64,000 bases of DNA. Source: Desulfovibrionaceae bacterium UBA3823 (GTDB lineage Bacteria; Desulfobacterota; Desulfovibrionia; Desulfovibrionales; Desulfovibrionaceae). Both the position numbers and the translations under genes were made by a program. The DNA is taken from positions 25,710-89,709 of the forward strand of contig DFDR01000154.1 in NCBI GenBank assembly GCA_002369295.1, given 5' to 3'. Below are positions 26,825 to 34,986 of this stretch, one piece after another. Positions within the stretch are counted from its first letter, which is position 1. Every line of letters starts with the position of its first letter. The notes under the pieces were generated by a model. It saw only the letters and a list, made by a program, of their open reading frames with translations. It did not search any database and was not told where the DNA came from.

Positions 26825-28330
26825 ATGGATATACGATTTCAGGCTGGCGGCGCCGAGAACTGGAAAACGGACATAGCTCTGGTGCCCGTGGTGCAGGGAG
26901 AGAAGATTCTGGAAACCTGCCCCGAGCTGGACGCGGCCGCGCCCTTCCTCGCCATTGCCCCCGGCATGCGCGACGTGTCGGGCCGGAAGAACGAGATCCA
27001 GATTGTCTACGGCCATCCGGATCTGCCCTTCTCGCGCGTCATGTTCATCGGGCTCGGCAAGGCGGAACCCACGCCCGGGCGCCTGCGCGAAGCATTTGCC
27101 AGGGGCGTGCGCAAGGCCAAGGAGCTGCGCCTCGCCTCGGTGGACGTGCCGGTGTTCTGCCTGAAGCGCTTCGGCCTTGAGGAGCGCCTGCTCGAGGAGG
27201 CCGTCTACGCCTGCATGCTCGGCAACTACAGCTTTACTGCCCTGCGCAAGGTCCGGGAGGACGATCCCAAGTCGCTGGACTACCTCACTATCGGCTTCCT
27301 CGACGAGTACGTCCCCGACAGCCTGCGCCAGGCCGCCCGCCGCGGCGAGTCGGCCGCCGAAGCGGTAATGCTGGCGCGGGATCTGGCCAATACGCCGGCC
27401 AACCTGCTTCATCCCGACGACTTCGCGGACAAGGCGAGCCGCGAGACGGCCGGCGTGCCCCGCCTTTCCTGCACCGTGCGCGACGAGCGCTGGCTTGAGG
27501 CCGAGGGCTTCAACTGCCACCTCGCCGTGGGCAGGGGCGCAAGCCGCCCGCCGAGGCTGGTCGTGCTCGAGTACGCAGCCAAGGGCGACGAGGATGCCGA
27601 TCCCGTCGTCTTCGTCGGCAAGGGCATCACCTTCGATTCCGGCGGCATCAGCATCAAGCCGGCGGCCAAGATGCACACCATGAAGTGCGACATGACGGGC
27701 GCGGCGGCCACCTATGCGGCCCTGCTCCACCTGGCCAGGGAAGAGGTGCCCGGCCGCTTCGTCGGCCTGCTGGCCCTGGCCGAGAACATGCCGGACGGCG
27801 GCGCCGTGCATCCCGGCGACGTCGTGCAGAGCCTTGCCGGCGACAGCGTCGAGATAGTCAACACCGATGCCGAAGGACGCCTCGTGCTCTGCGATGCCCT
27901 GGCCTACGCCCAGAAGGCCTGGAAGCCCAAGTGCCTCGTCGACGTCGCCACGCTCACCGGCGCCTGCGCCGTGGCGCTGGGCGACGGGCTGGCAGGGCTC
28001 TTCAGCTCGGACGACAGGCTGGCCCAGGCCGTCCAGAGCGCGGCCGCCTGCGCAGGTGAGGACTGCTGGCGCCTGCCCCTGTGGGCCGGATACAAGGCCA
28101 AGCTCAAGAGCACCTGCGCCGACATCTGCCACACCGCAAGCTCCCGCGAGGGCGGAGCCATCACGGCTGCCCTCTTCCTCGGACACTTCGTCAAGAAGGA
28201 CGTCGCCTGGGCGCACCTCGACATTGCCGGCGTCGACTGGCGCGATGCGGACAGCCCCCTGTGCCCTGCCGGCGCGACCGGCTTCGCGGCCAGGACCCTG
28301 CTGGAACTCGCCAGGGGAGGAGTTGAATAA
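26825..28330 (+). CDS. pepA: Leucyl aminopeptidase (M17 family)
   Basis: A 501-residue dinuclear-metal aminopeptidase that removes N-terminal residues from peptides in the cytoplasm. The metal-binding and catalytic region is intact: VGKGITFDSGGISIKP (Lys and Asp), KCDMTGAAA, LALAENMPDG, and the family signature NTDAEGRLVL (Asp, Glu, Arg). Length is normal for PepA. AAGAGGAG lies just before the ATG at 26825. Its TAA overlaps the next ATG (TAATG), so it is coupled to cobA-hemD. Confidence 0.95.
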   Translation: MDIRFQAGGAENWKTDIALVPVVQGEKILETCPELDAAAPFLAIAPGMRDVSGRKNEIQIVYGHPDLPFSRVMFIGLGKAEPTPGRLREAFARGVRKAKELRLASVDVPVFCLKRFGLEERLLEEAVYACMLGNYSFTALRKVREDDPKSLDYLTIGFLDEYVPDSLRQAARRGESAAEAVMLARDLANTPANLLHPDDFADKASRETAGVPRLSCTVRDERWLEAEGFNCHLAVGRGASRPPRLVVLEYAAKGDEDADPVVFVGKGITFDSGGISIKPAAKMHTMKCDMTGAAATYAALLHLAREEVPGRFVGLLALAENMPDGGAVHPGDVVQSLAGDSVEIVNTDAEGRLVLCDALAYAQKAWKPKCLVDVATLTGACAVALGDGLAGLFSSDDRLAQAVQSAAACAGEDCWRLPLWAGYKAKLKSTCADICHTASSREGGAITAALFLGHFVKKDVAWAHLDIAGVDWRDADSPLCPAGATGFAARTLLELARGGVE

Positions 28331-29841
28331 TGGCCAAAGTGTATCTTATCGGCGCAGGTCCCGGCGATCCGGGCCTGCTGACCCTCAAGGCCCGCGACGT
28401 GCTGGCCTCGGCCGACGTCGTCGTCTACGACGCCCTCGCCAATGCCTCCTTCCTCGACTACGCCCGTCCTGACGCTGAGAAGATCTACGTCGGCAAGATT
28501 GCCGACCAGCACGCCATGAGCCAGTGGCAGATCAACCAGCTGCTCGTGGACAAGGCGAGGGAAGGCAAGGACGTGGCCCGCCTCAAGGGCGGCGATCCCT
28601 ACATCTTCGGCCGAGGCGGCGAAGAGGCCCAGGAGCTGCTCAAGGCCGGCGTGGACTTCGAGGAGATTCCCGGCATCAGCTCGTCCATCGCGGCCCCTGC
28701 CTATGCCGGCATTCCGCTGACCCACAGGGACTTCTCCTCCTCCGTGACCATCGTGACGGGCCACGAGAACCCCGACAAGGCCAAGAGCGCCATCGACTGG
28801 CCGGCTCTGGCCCGCAGCGCCTCGACCCTGGTCTTCCTCATGGGCATGAAGAACCTGCCCGACATTGCAAGGCGCCTCGTCGAGGCAGGCATGGATCCCG
28901 CCACGCCGGCGGCCCTCGTCTACCGCGGGACCACCCCCTTCCAGCGCTCCCTCGTAAGCACCATTGCCGACCTGCCTGCGGCAGCCGTGCGGGAGAAGTT
29001 CACCAATCCCTCCGTCATCGTCGTGGGCGCCGTCTGCACCCTGCACGACGAGCTCGGCTGGTTCGAGAAGAAGCCGCTGCTCGGCCGCCGCATCGTGGTC
29101 ACCCGCGCCCGCGCCCAGGCCAGCGGCCTGGCCGCCAGCTTGACGGCGCTTGGCGCAGCCGTCATCCAGTGCCCGACCATACGCATCGAGCCTCTGGCCG
29201 ACCTGGCCCCTCTGGACCGCGCCATTGCCGGCCTTGCGGACTACCAGTGGGTGGTCTTCACCTCGGTCAACGGCGTGAAGGTCTTCTGGGACAGCCTGCG
29301 CCGCAAGGGGCTGGACGCCCGCGCCCTCCATGCCTGCAAGGTCTGCGCCATCGGCCCCGCCACGGCCAGGGAGCTGGAGGAACGCGGCATCTACCCTGAC
29401 TTCGTGCCGGCAAAGTACGTGGCCGAGGGCGTCATCGAGGGCCTGACGAAGCAGGGCGGCCTCAAGGGCACGCGCTTCCTTCTGCCAAGGGCTGCCAAGG
29501 CGCGCGAAATACTCCCCGAGGAGCTGCGCAAAGCCGGCGCCGAGGTGGACGTCGTGCCCGTGTACGAGACGGTGCCTGCCTGCGACGGCAAGGACGAGCT
29601 CCTGCAGGCGCTGGCGGCCGGCGGGCTCGACTGCGTCACCTTCGGCTCTTCTTCCACGGTGGAGAACTTCCTTGCCATCGTGTCGGCGGACGAGCTGAAG
29701 AGGCATCCTGAAATCAAGCTGGCCGCCATCGGTCCCGTCACGGCGAAGACCCTCGCGAAACACGGCCTTCCCTGCGACGTCATGCCGGAGGAGTACACCA
29801 TCCCCGCGCTGGTGCAGGCCCTGGTCGACACCTACAACTAA
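28330..29841 (+). CDS. cobA-hemD: Fused uroporphyrinogen-III C-methyltransferase / uroporphyrinogen-III synthase (CobA-HemD)
   Basis: A 503-residue fusion. Residues about 1-245 are the SAM-dependent methyltransferase that makes precorrin-2: YLIGAGPGDPGLLTLKA, VYDAL, RLKGGDPYIFGRGGEEA and the GIPLTHRDFSS region. Residues about 250-503 are HemD, which closes hydroxymethylbilane to uroporphyrinogen III: RRIVVTRARAQASGL, VFTSVNGVKVFW, AIGPATARELEERGI and TFGSSSTVENF. One chain thus makes uroporphyrinogen III and methylates it to precorrin-2, the entry to sirohaem, cobalamin and the sirohaem-dependent haem route of Desulfovibrio. It is coupled to pepA (TAATG) and lies 12 bases before purN. Confidence 0.95.
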   Translation: MAKVYLIGAGPGDPGLLTLKARDVLASADVVVYDALANASFLDYARPDAEKIYVGKIADQHAMSQWQINQLLVDKAREGKDVARLKGGDPYIFGRGGEEAQELLKAGVDFEEIPGISSSIAAPAYAGIPLTHRDFSSSVTIVTGHENPDKAKSAIDWPALARSASTLVFLMGMKNLPDIARRLVEAGMDPATPAALVYRGTTPFQRSLVSTIADLPAAAVREKFTNPSVIVVGAVCTLHDELGWFEKKPLLGRRIVVTRARAQASGLAASLTALGAAVIQCPTIRIEPLADLAPLDRAIAGLADYQWVVFTSVNGVKVFWDSLRRKGLDARALHACKVCAIGPATARELEERGIYPDFVPAKYVAEGVIEGLTKQGGLKGTRFLLPRAAKAREILPEELRKAGAEVDVVPVYETVPACDGKDELLQALAAGGLDCVTFGSSSTVENFLAIVSADELKRHPEIKLAAIGPVTAKTLAKHGLPCDVMPEEYTIPALVQALVDTYN

Positions 29842-29853
29842 GGAGCCAAGAGC

Positions 29854-30531
29854 ATGTCGCTTCCCATAGCCATCGTGGCCTCCGGCAACGGCACCAACGC
29901 CCAGGCCATGATAGACCTCATGAAGGCCGGCGTCCTCGACGTGGACATCCGCCTCGTCTTCTGCAACCGTCCCGGCGCCCGCGTGCTCCAGCGCGCCGAG
30001 GCGGCCGGCATCCCCTCCAGGATGCTGGACCACACCGCCTTCCCTGACCGCGCCAGCTTCGACCGCGCCATGGCGGAGGAAATCCGGAAGAGCGGGGCTG
30101 AGCTGGTCGTGCTCGCCGGCTACATGCGCCTTTTGACCGACGACTTCCTCTCTGCCTTCCCGCACCGGGTCGTCAACATCCATCCCTCGCTCCTGCCCGG
30201 CTTCAGCGGCAGCATCCATGCCGGCCACGATGCCGTGGACTACGGGGTGAAGCTCTCCGGCTGCACGGTGCACATCGTCGAGATGAAGGTGGATTCTGGC
30301 CCCGTCATCATCCAGGCCGCCGTGCCCTGCAATGCCGGCGACAGCGAAGACGACCTCATGGCCCGCGTCCACAGAATGGAACACCGCATCTATCCCCAGG
30401 CCATCCAGTGGTTTGCCGAAGGCCGCATCCGCGTTGAAGGCCGCCAGGTCCATGTCGCCCAAGCCGACAGGGAGCTGGCAGGCCAGGCGCCGGACAGCTT
30501 CGTCTGGCCTCCGCTGGAAAAGGGCTTCTAG
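29854..30531 (+). CDS. purN: Phosphoribosylglycinamide formyltransferase PurN
   Basis: A 225-residue enzyme transferring formyl from 10-formyl-THF to glycinamide ribonucleotide in purine synthesis. It shows AIVASGNGTNAQAMID, LVVLAGYMRLLTDDF, the catalytic VVNIHPSLLPGFSG (Asn, His) and the catalytic Asp in KVDSGPVIIQAAV. GCTVHIVEM is also family-typical. AAGGAG lies 10 bases before the ATG. It is the third gene of the pepA operon. A GC-rich hairpin follows. Confidence 0.95.
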   Translation: MSLPIAIVASGNGTNAQAMIDLMKAGVLDVDIRLVFCNRPGARVLQRAEAAGIPSRMLDHTAFPDRASFDRAMAEEIRKSGAELVVLAGYMRLLTDDFLSAFPHRVVNIHPSLLPGFSGSIHAGHDAVDYGVKLSGCTVHIVEMKVDSGPVIIQAAVPCNAGDSEDDLMARVHRMEHRIYPQAIQWFAEGRIRVEGRQVHVAQADRELAGQAPDSFVWPPLEKGF

Positions 30532-30562
30532 GCCCTGCCAGGCACAGGCAATAATGCACGCT

Positions 30563-30596
30563 GCGAGCCGTTCCGGAACCTTCCGGGGCGGCTCGC
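30563..30596 (+). terminator. Inverted repeat after purN
   Basis: GCGAGCCG at 30563-30570 and CGGCTCGC at 30589-30596 flank a TTCCGG/CCGG inner repeat. No U-run follows, so termination is only suggested; it lies 20 bases before the next start codon. Confidence 0.35.
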
Positions 30597-30615
30597 TGCG
30601 CAAGGGAGCCTCGCC

Positions 30616-31791
30616 ATGAAGGAATGGGCGTCATCCTGCGGCCAGGATGCCGGAGCCGAACCGGCCGCTGAAGCGGCCTTCAGGCGGCTTCGGGAGCAGC
30701 CCTGCTTTGCCGACAAGTCCGGCATGCTGGCCCTGTTTGCCAAGCTCTGCGGAACGGAAGGCCGCTTTGCCTGCATCAGCAGGCCCCGAGGCTTCGGCAA
30801 GAGCGCCGACGCCTGTCTGCTGGCATCAGGCTTCGGTCCGCATGGAGGCCGTTTCCTTGCCGGGCTCGAAGCCGAAAGGACGCTCTGCTTCAAGAGCTCG
30901 GGCACAGGCTTTCAGACCGTCTTTCTGGACATGGAGGCCCTGCTTGCTGAAAGCAGGGGCGGGGAGGCCTTCATAGTCCGGCTGGAAGGCCAGGCGGCAG
31001 CCTGCCTCGGCTTCCCGAACGCCTCCTTGGCCTGCGCGCTGCAGGAGGTCTGCCGGCACCGGCAAGGCCAGTTCGTCCTTGTCGTGGACGGCTGGGACGC
31101 CCCGCTGGAGGCACCCTGGCTGGCGGGGCCCTGCCTTGCCCGCTATTGCGCCCTGCTCGAAGGCCTCTGCCGGGCGCGGGAAGCCTGGGCGCTCGTCTGC
31201 CTCTTTGGCGAGGCCCCGCTGGAGCGCTGTCCCGGCCTCATGGCAGGCCTTCCCCGCTTCGCCTCCTTCACCATGCGCAATCCCGGCCCCCTCGGCCCCT
31301 GGACGGGCATGGGCGAGCCGTGCGTGCGCCGGATCTGCCAGGAACAGGGGCTCGACTTTGAAAGCCTCCTTGCTTGGCACGGCGGCTGGAGATGGGACCT
31401 TTCATCCCGCATGTTTGCGCCCGTTTCCGTGGCAGGCTTTGTGAAAGTCCGCCGTCCTGGACGCTTCTTTGCCGGCCCCTGGGCGGAAACCCTGCTGGCG
31501 GACATGCTGGCAGGGCGGCCCGAGCTTTGCGGGGCGCTGTCCCGCCTTGCGGAGGGAGGGCGGGAGCGACTCGCCGCGAGGCCAGGCCTCAAGGAAGGCT
31601 TTGCGGCTTCCACGACGGACGCCTGCCTGCTCCGGCTTGTCCATGCCGGCCTGCTTGGCTACCGTCTGCACACGGGCCAGCTTGTTGTTCCTTGCCGGGA
31701 AGTCCGGCTCTGCCTGCTGGAGGCGCTGGCAGGGGTCGATGAACAAAGCGGCAGGAAGGCCCGTCTTGACGTCTGCAAGGTGCGTTCGTAA
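30616..31791 (+). CDS. Degenerate AAA-ATPase-like (PF09820-type) protein
   Basis: A 391-residue protein resembling the N-terminal part of the AAA-ATPase-like family often found with a PD-(D/E)XK domain. FADKSGMLALF corresponds to the family's YVDKT segment, ISRPRGFGKSADACL to its RPRRFGKS Walker A, and LVVDGWDAPLE to its DEYDAP Walker B. The acidic Glu of Walker B is replaced by Gly, and I see no nuclease domain at the C-terminus. Unusually rich in Cys, Gly, Ala and Leu. The ATG at 30616 has GGGAG upstream. It may be a decaying or repurposed copy. Its role is unknown. Confidence 0.65.
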   Translation: MKEWASSCGQDAGAEPAAEAAFRRLREQPCFADKSGMLALFAKLCGTEGRFACISRPRGFGKSADACLLASGFGPHGGRFLAGLEAERTLCFKSSGTGFQTVFLDMEALLAESRGGEAFIVRLEGQAAACLGFPNASLACALQEVCRHRQGQFVLVVDGWDAPLEAPWLAGPCLARYCALLEGLCRAREAWALVCLFGEAPLERCPGLMAGLPRFASFTMRNPGPLGPWTGMGEPCVRRICQEQGLDFESLLAWHGGWRWDLSSRMFAPVSVAGFVKVRRPGRFFAGPWAETLLADMLAGRPELCGALSRLAEGGRERLAARPGLKEGFAASTTDACLLRLVHAGLLGYRLHTGQLVVPCREVRLCLLEALAGVDEQSGRKARLDVCKVRS

Positions 31792-31867
31792 CGTTAGGCA
31801 TGCGCTTCAGCCTTGAAGCGCGCACCGTCACGCCTTGCGCAAGGCTCAGCTCCAAGGAGGCTTCGAT

Positions 31868-32386
31868 ATGCTGCAGACCGCAATTCTCCGCTTCGCCCGC
31901 ATGCTCCCCCGGCGCGCAGCCGGGCTGGCTCTGGCGGCCCTTCTTCTGGCCGGCCTTGGCATGCAGGAGCTTGTCTCGCCTTTGCCCGCGCTGGCCAAGG
32001 CCGATGCCGGCGCCCTGATGACCGAGGCCCTGCTCGAGTCGGATGCCAAGGCTTTGGAAAGGCTGCTGGCACCCAACTTCGTCTTCATCGCCTCCAGCGG
32101 CCACATCGCGGACAGGGCGCACTTTCTCGAGTCCGTGCGGACCAGGCACTTCAAGGTGATGGGCATGTCGCTCATGAACATGCGCGAAAGCCGCACCGGG
32201 CCGGTGCGCATCATTACCGGCAACGGCACCTTCACAGCCACCTACGACACGCCCCTGCCGGGTGGGCTCATGCGCCTCACCCTGGTCACGGAGTCGGTCA
32301 AGGGGACTGAGCAGGTGCTGCTCCTGCAGCTCACGCCCGTCATTCCGACCCACGACTGCAAGGACGGCAACTGCCGCATCCGCTAG
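31868..32386 (+). CDS. Secreted NTF2-like (DUF4440-type) protein
   Basis: A 172-residue protein with an Arg-containing start, a hydrophobic core (AAGLALAALLLAGLGM) and a likely cleavage after PALAKA, so it is probably exported to the periplasm. The mature part fits a small SnoaL/DUF4440-like cone fold: LMTEALLESDAKALERLLAPNF, FIASSGHIADRAHFLESV and a beta-rich second half. The start is placed at 31868 because AAGGAGG lies 8 bases upstream; an earlier in-frame GTG/ATG-type start lacks one. A strong hairpin follows. Function unknown. Confidence 0.75.
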   Translation: MLQTAILRFARMLPRRAAGLALAALLLAGLGMQELVSPLPALAKADAGALMTEALLESDAKALERLLAPNFVFIASSGHIADRAHFLESVRTRHFKVMGMSLMNMRESRTGPVRIITGNGTFTATYDTPLPGGLMRLTLVTESVKGTEQVLLLQLTPVIPTHDCKDGNCRIR

Positions 32387-32410
32387 GCTCCCGTCTGCAT
32401 AAGCAAGCAA

Positions 32411-32439
32411 AAGGCCCGCCGGGATTCCCGGCGGGCCTT
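32411..32439. terminator. Bidirectional terminator between NTF2-like gene and flxA
   Basis: AAGGCCCGCCGGG-ATT-CCCGGCGGGCCTT is a perfect 13-bp stem with a 3-base loop. Leftward transcripts (flxA side) meet TTTTGC after it, and rightward transcripts meet TTCCTATT. It closes both converging units. Confidence 0.85.
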
Positions 32440-32464
32440 CCTATTGGCTTGGGATCCTCGCCTG

Positions 32465-33910
32465 CTAGAGTTCAGGCGGGAGGTTGTCGAGTTCCTTCTG
32501 GGAGAACACGGGGCCGTCGAGGCAGACGTACTTGCCGCCAATGCCGCAGCGGCCGCAGATGCCGATGCCGCACTTCATGCGCTTTTCCAGCGTGGTGTAG
32601 ACGTTCTCGTGGTCAAAGCCGAGCTCGTCCAGAGCCTGCAGGGTGAAGCGGATCATGATGGGCGGTCCGCAGAGCACGGCGATGCAGTTGTCGGGGCTGG
32701 GCTTGAGTTCGCGCAGCACGTTGGGGATGAGGCCGACCTTGTGCTTCCAGCCTTCGGCCTCGCGGTCGATGGTCAGGGTGCAGTCGAGGTCGGGGCGGGC
32801 CATCCAGTCTTCCAGCTCGTAGCTGTAGGCCAGATCCTGCGGAGACTTGCCGCCGTAGAGGAGGCTGATCTTGCCGTAGTCGGCCTTGTTCTCCAGCAGG
32901 TGGAGCATGATGGTGCGGATGGGGGCCATGCCGATGCCGCCGCCGATGAAGAAGACGTTCTTGCCCTTCCAGTCGCGGTAGGGGAAGGGGCGGCCGAGCG
33001 GAGCGCGGACGCCGACCTTGTCGCCCTGGCACAGGCCGTGGATGGCGGTGGTGACCTCGCCGGCCTGCATGACGGAGAACTGGAGATAGTCCTTCTGGGA
33101 CGGCGGGGTGTTGATGACGAAGGTAGATTCGCCGACGCCGAAGACCGACACCTGCCCGACCTGGCCGGGCTCGTAGGTGAAGTTCTTCATGGCTTCGGGA
33201 TCGTCGATGACGAGGCGCAGGGTGACGATGTTGTGCGTCTCGCGGATGACCTCGGCAACAGTGGCCACGTAGGGCTTGTAGGGGTTGCCCTGGATCATCG
33301 GGCGGGGAACGACCGGCGTCAGCTTGCTGCCGTCCGGGTTCGGCTTGAGAACGATTTTAGCGCTCACTTTTTTCTCTGCCCCTTGTATTTCTTCTGAAGA
33401 TGCGTCGGCCTTGGGGGCCTCGGCATCGTTTTTGACTTCGCTCTTGGGCGCCTCGGCCTTGGGCGCTTCGGGCGCGGCTTCTGCCTTGGGAGCCTCGGCA
33501 GGCTCGGCCTTGGGGGCCTCGGGTGCGGCTTCGGCGGGAACCTTAGCCTCCACCTTCACCGCAGGGGCCTTGGCCTCCTCCTTGACCGCGGGGGCCTCGG
33601 CCTTGGCCGCCTCGGCGGGAGCCTTGGCCTCTTCCTTGACAGCAGGGGCCTTGGCCTTGGCGGCCTCGGCGGGAACCTTGGCCTTCTCCTTGACGGCGGG
33701 GGCTTCGGACTTGACGGCCTCGGCGGGAACCTTGGCCTCCGCCTTCACCGCAGGGGCCTTGGCCTCTTCCTTGACGGCAGGGGCCTTGGCTTTCTTTGCG
33801 GCCTTGGGAGCCTGGGCTTCCTTGACCTCGGCCTTCACGTCCTTCTTGCCTGCCGGCTTCTTGGTGCCGGCAGCCTTCTTGCCCTTGCCAGATGCTTTCT
33901 TGGTAGCCAT
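32465..33910 (-). CDS. flxA: FlxA-like FAD/NAD(P)-binding oxidoreductase with long repeat-rich N-terminal extension
   Basis: A 481-residue protein. Residues about 200-481 are a ferredoxin-NAD(P)H reductase-like unit of the dihydroorotate dehydrogenase beta type: FAD region YEPGQVGQVSVFG, NAD region FFIGGGIGMAPIRTIM, LLYGGKSPQDL and a C-terminal [2Fe-2S] motif with C-x4-C-x2-C (KCGIGICGRC) and a final Cys in YVCLDGP. In FlxABCD-HdrABC complexes this subunit oxidises NADH and feeds HdrA. Residues about 1-180 are Lys/Ala/Pro/Glu repeats such as KAPAVKEEAKVPAEA, unlike the normal family N-terminus. Last gene of the hdr-flx operon, before a strong terminator. Confidence 0.88.
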   Translation of the reverse strand: MATKKASGKGKKAAGTKKPAGKKDVKAEVKEAQAPKAAKKAKAPAVKEEAKAPAVKAEAKVPAEAVKSEAPAVKEKAKVPAEAAKAKAPAVKEEAKAPAEAAKAEAPAVKEEAKAPAVKVEAKVPAEAAPEAPKAEPAEAPKAEAAPEAPKAEAPKSEVKNDAEAPKADASSEEIQGAEKKVSAKIVLKPNPDGSKLTPVVPRPMIQGNPYKPYVATVAEVIRETHNIVTLRLVIDDPEAMKNFTYEPGQVGQVSVFGVGESTFVINTPPSQKDYLQFSVMQAGEVTTAIHGLCQGDKVGVRAPLGRPFPYRDWKGKNVFFIGGGIGMAPIRTIMLHLLENKADYGKISLLYGGKSPQDLAYSYELEDWMARPDLDCTLTIDREAEGWKHKVGLIPNVLRELKPSPDNCIAVLCGPPIMIRFTLQALDELGFDHENVYTTLEKRMKCGIGICGRCGIGGKYVCLDGPVFSQKELDNLPPEL

Positions 33911-33921
33911 TGCTAACCTCG

Positions 33922-34983
33922 CTACTTGGCGGCGCCGTCGGCCATGGCGTCAAGGACGATCTGGCGGATGTCGATGCGCTCAGGACAGTTGCTGATGCAG
34001 CGGCCGCAGCCCATGCAGGAGAAGGCGCCCCAGTTTTCAGGGTAGGTGGCGAACTTGTGCGTTACGCGCTGGCGCATGCGGGTCGCCTTGGTAGGACGGG
34101 GATTGTAGCCGCTGGCCTCCCTCGTGAAGAGGGAGCTCATGCAGTTGTCCCAGGTGCGCAGGCGACGTCCGGGCTTGCCGACGCCGGAGCCTTCGTCCGT
34201 GATGTTGAAGCAGTAGCAGCTGGGGCAGAAGTAGGTGCACGCGCCGCAGTTGATGCAGCGGTCGGACTCCTTCTCCCAGAAGTCGAGGTCGCGGAACTTG
34301 CCGAGCACCTTGTCGGGGGCTTCGGAAAGGTCGGGCTTCGCGATCAGGGTGGCCCAGGCCGCCTTGCGGACGTCCATCATTTCCTTCTCGCGCGAAGCCG
34401 CGTCTTCCAGCGGGCTCTTCTCGAGCACGTCCTTGCCCTTCTCGGTGACGGCCTGCAGGACGTAGCCGTCGGCAAGCTCAGTCATGAGGACGTCGGATCC
34501 TTCCGGCGAGGAGGGACCGGCGCCGACCCAGTGGCAGAAGCAGGTGCTGCAGCCGCTGTTGCAGGTCAGGGTGAAGACGGTGAGCGCCTTGCGCCTGGCT
34601 TCATAGTAGGGATCTTTGATGGGGCCGTTGAGGTAGGGGCGGTCCAGTGTGGCATAGCCCCTGGCATCGCAGGACCTGGTGGCGAAGACGACCGTGGGGA
34701 CGGCCTGGATGGTGTCGTCCAGCACGAGCTGGCGCTCGCCGGGCTTCTCCGGATCGGCCTTCTTCTCGTAGGTCAGGAGCGTTTCGCACTGGGGAAGAAC
34801 GGCGGCCTTGGCGGGAACGGTTGCCTTGGCCATGGTGAAGTCCTTGCCTTCCTTCCATTCCTCGAAGACGATCGACTGCTTGACGGCAGGCTTCTCCACG
34901 GGGACGAGCACGCGGTTGTCCTTGGCGAGGTACGCGAGGAGGGCCGGAAGATCCGATTTCTTGGCAAAACGATAGGTAGGCAT
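33922..34983 (-). CDS. flxB: FlxB-like 4Fe-4S oxidoreductase subunit
   Basis: A 353-residue protein with two C-terminal [4Fe-4S] motifs, CINCGACTYFCPSCYCF and CMGCGRCISNCPERIDI, and further Cys in the middle (CNSGCSTCFCHW). It resembles the iron-sulfur subunit that links the flavoprotein FlxA to the Hdr core, a family related to sulfhydrogenase beta subunits. It begins 3 bases after the flxCD stop and ends 11 bases before flxA on the same strand. The N-terminal half (YRFAKKSDLPALLAYLAKDN) is a small alpha/beta domain of the same family. Confidence 0.85.
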   Translation of the reverse strand: MPTYRFAKKSDLPALLAYLAKDNRVLVPVEKPAVKQSIVFEEWKEGKDFTMAKATVPAKAAVLPQCETLLTYEKKADPEKPGERQLVLDDTIQAVPTVVFATRSCDARGYATLDRPYLNGPIKDPYYEARRKALTVFTLTCNSGCSTCFCHWVGAGPSSPEGSDVLMTELADGYVLQAVTEKGKDVLEKSPLEDAASREKEMMDVRKAAWATLIAKPDLSEAPDKVLGKFRDLDFWEKESDRCINCGACTYFCPSCYCFNITDEGSGVGKPGRRLRTWDNCMSSLFTREASGYNPRPTKATRMRQRVTHKFATYPENWGAFSCMGCGRCISNCPERIDIRQIVLDAMADGAAK

Positions 34984-34986
34984 CTC

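Noticed and set aside
27904-30603. Leftward open frame of about 900 codons
   Set aside because: Antisense to pepA, cobA-hemD and purN, all of which have strong family motifs.
33430-33850. Repeat tract looked at as a possible CRISPR or tandem DNA repeat
   Set aside because: Units are in-frame, imperfect and without spacers; they are codons for Lys/Ala/Pro/Glu repeats in FlxA.
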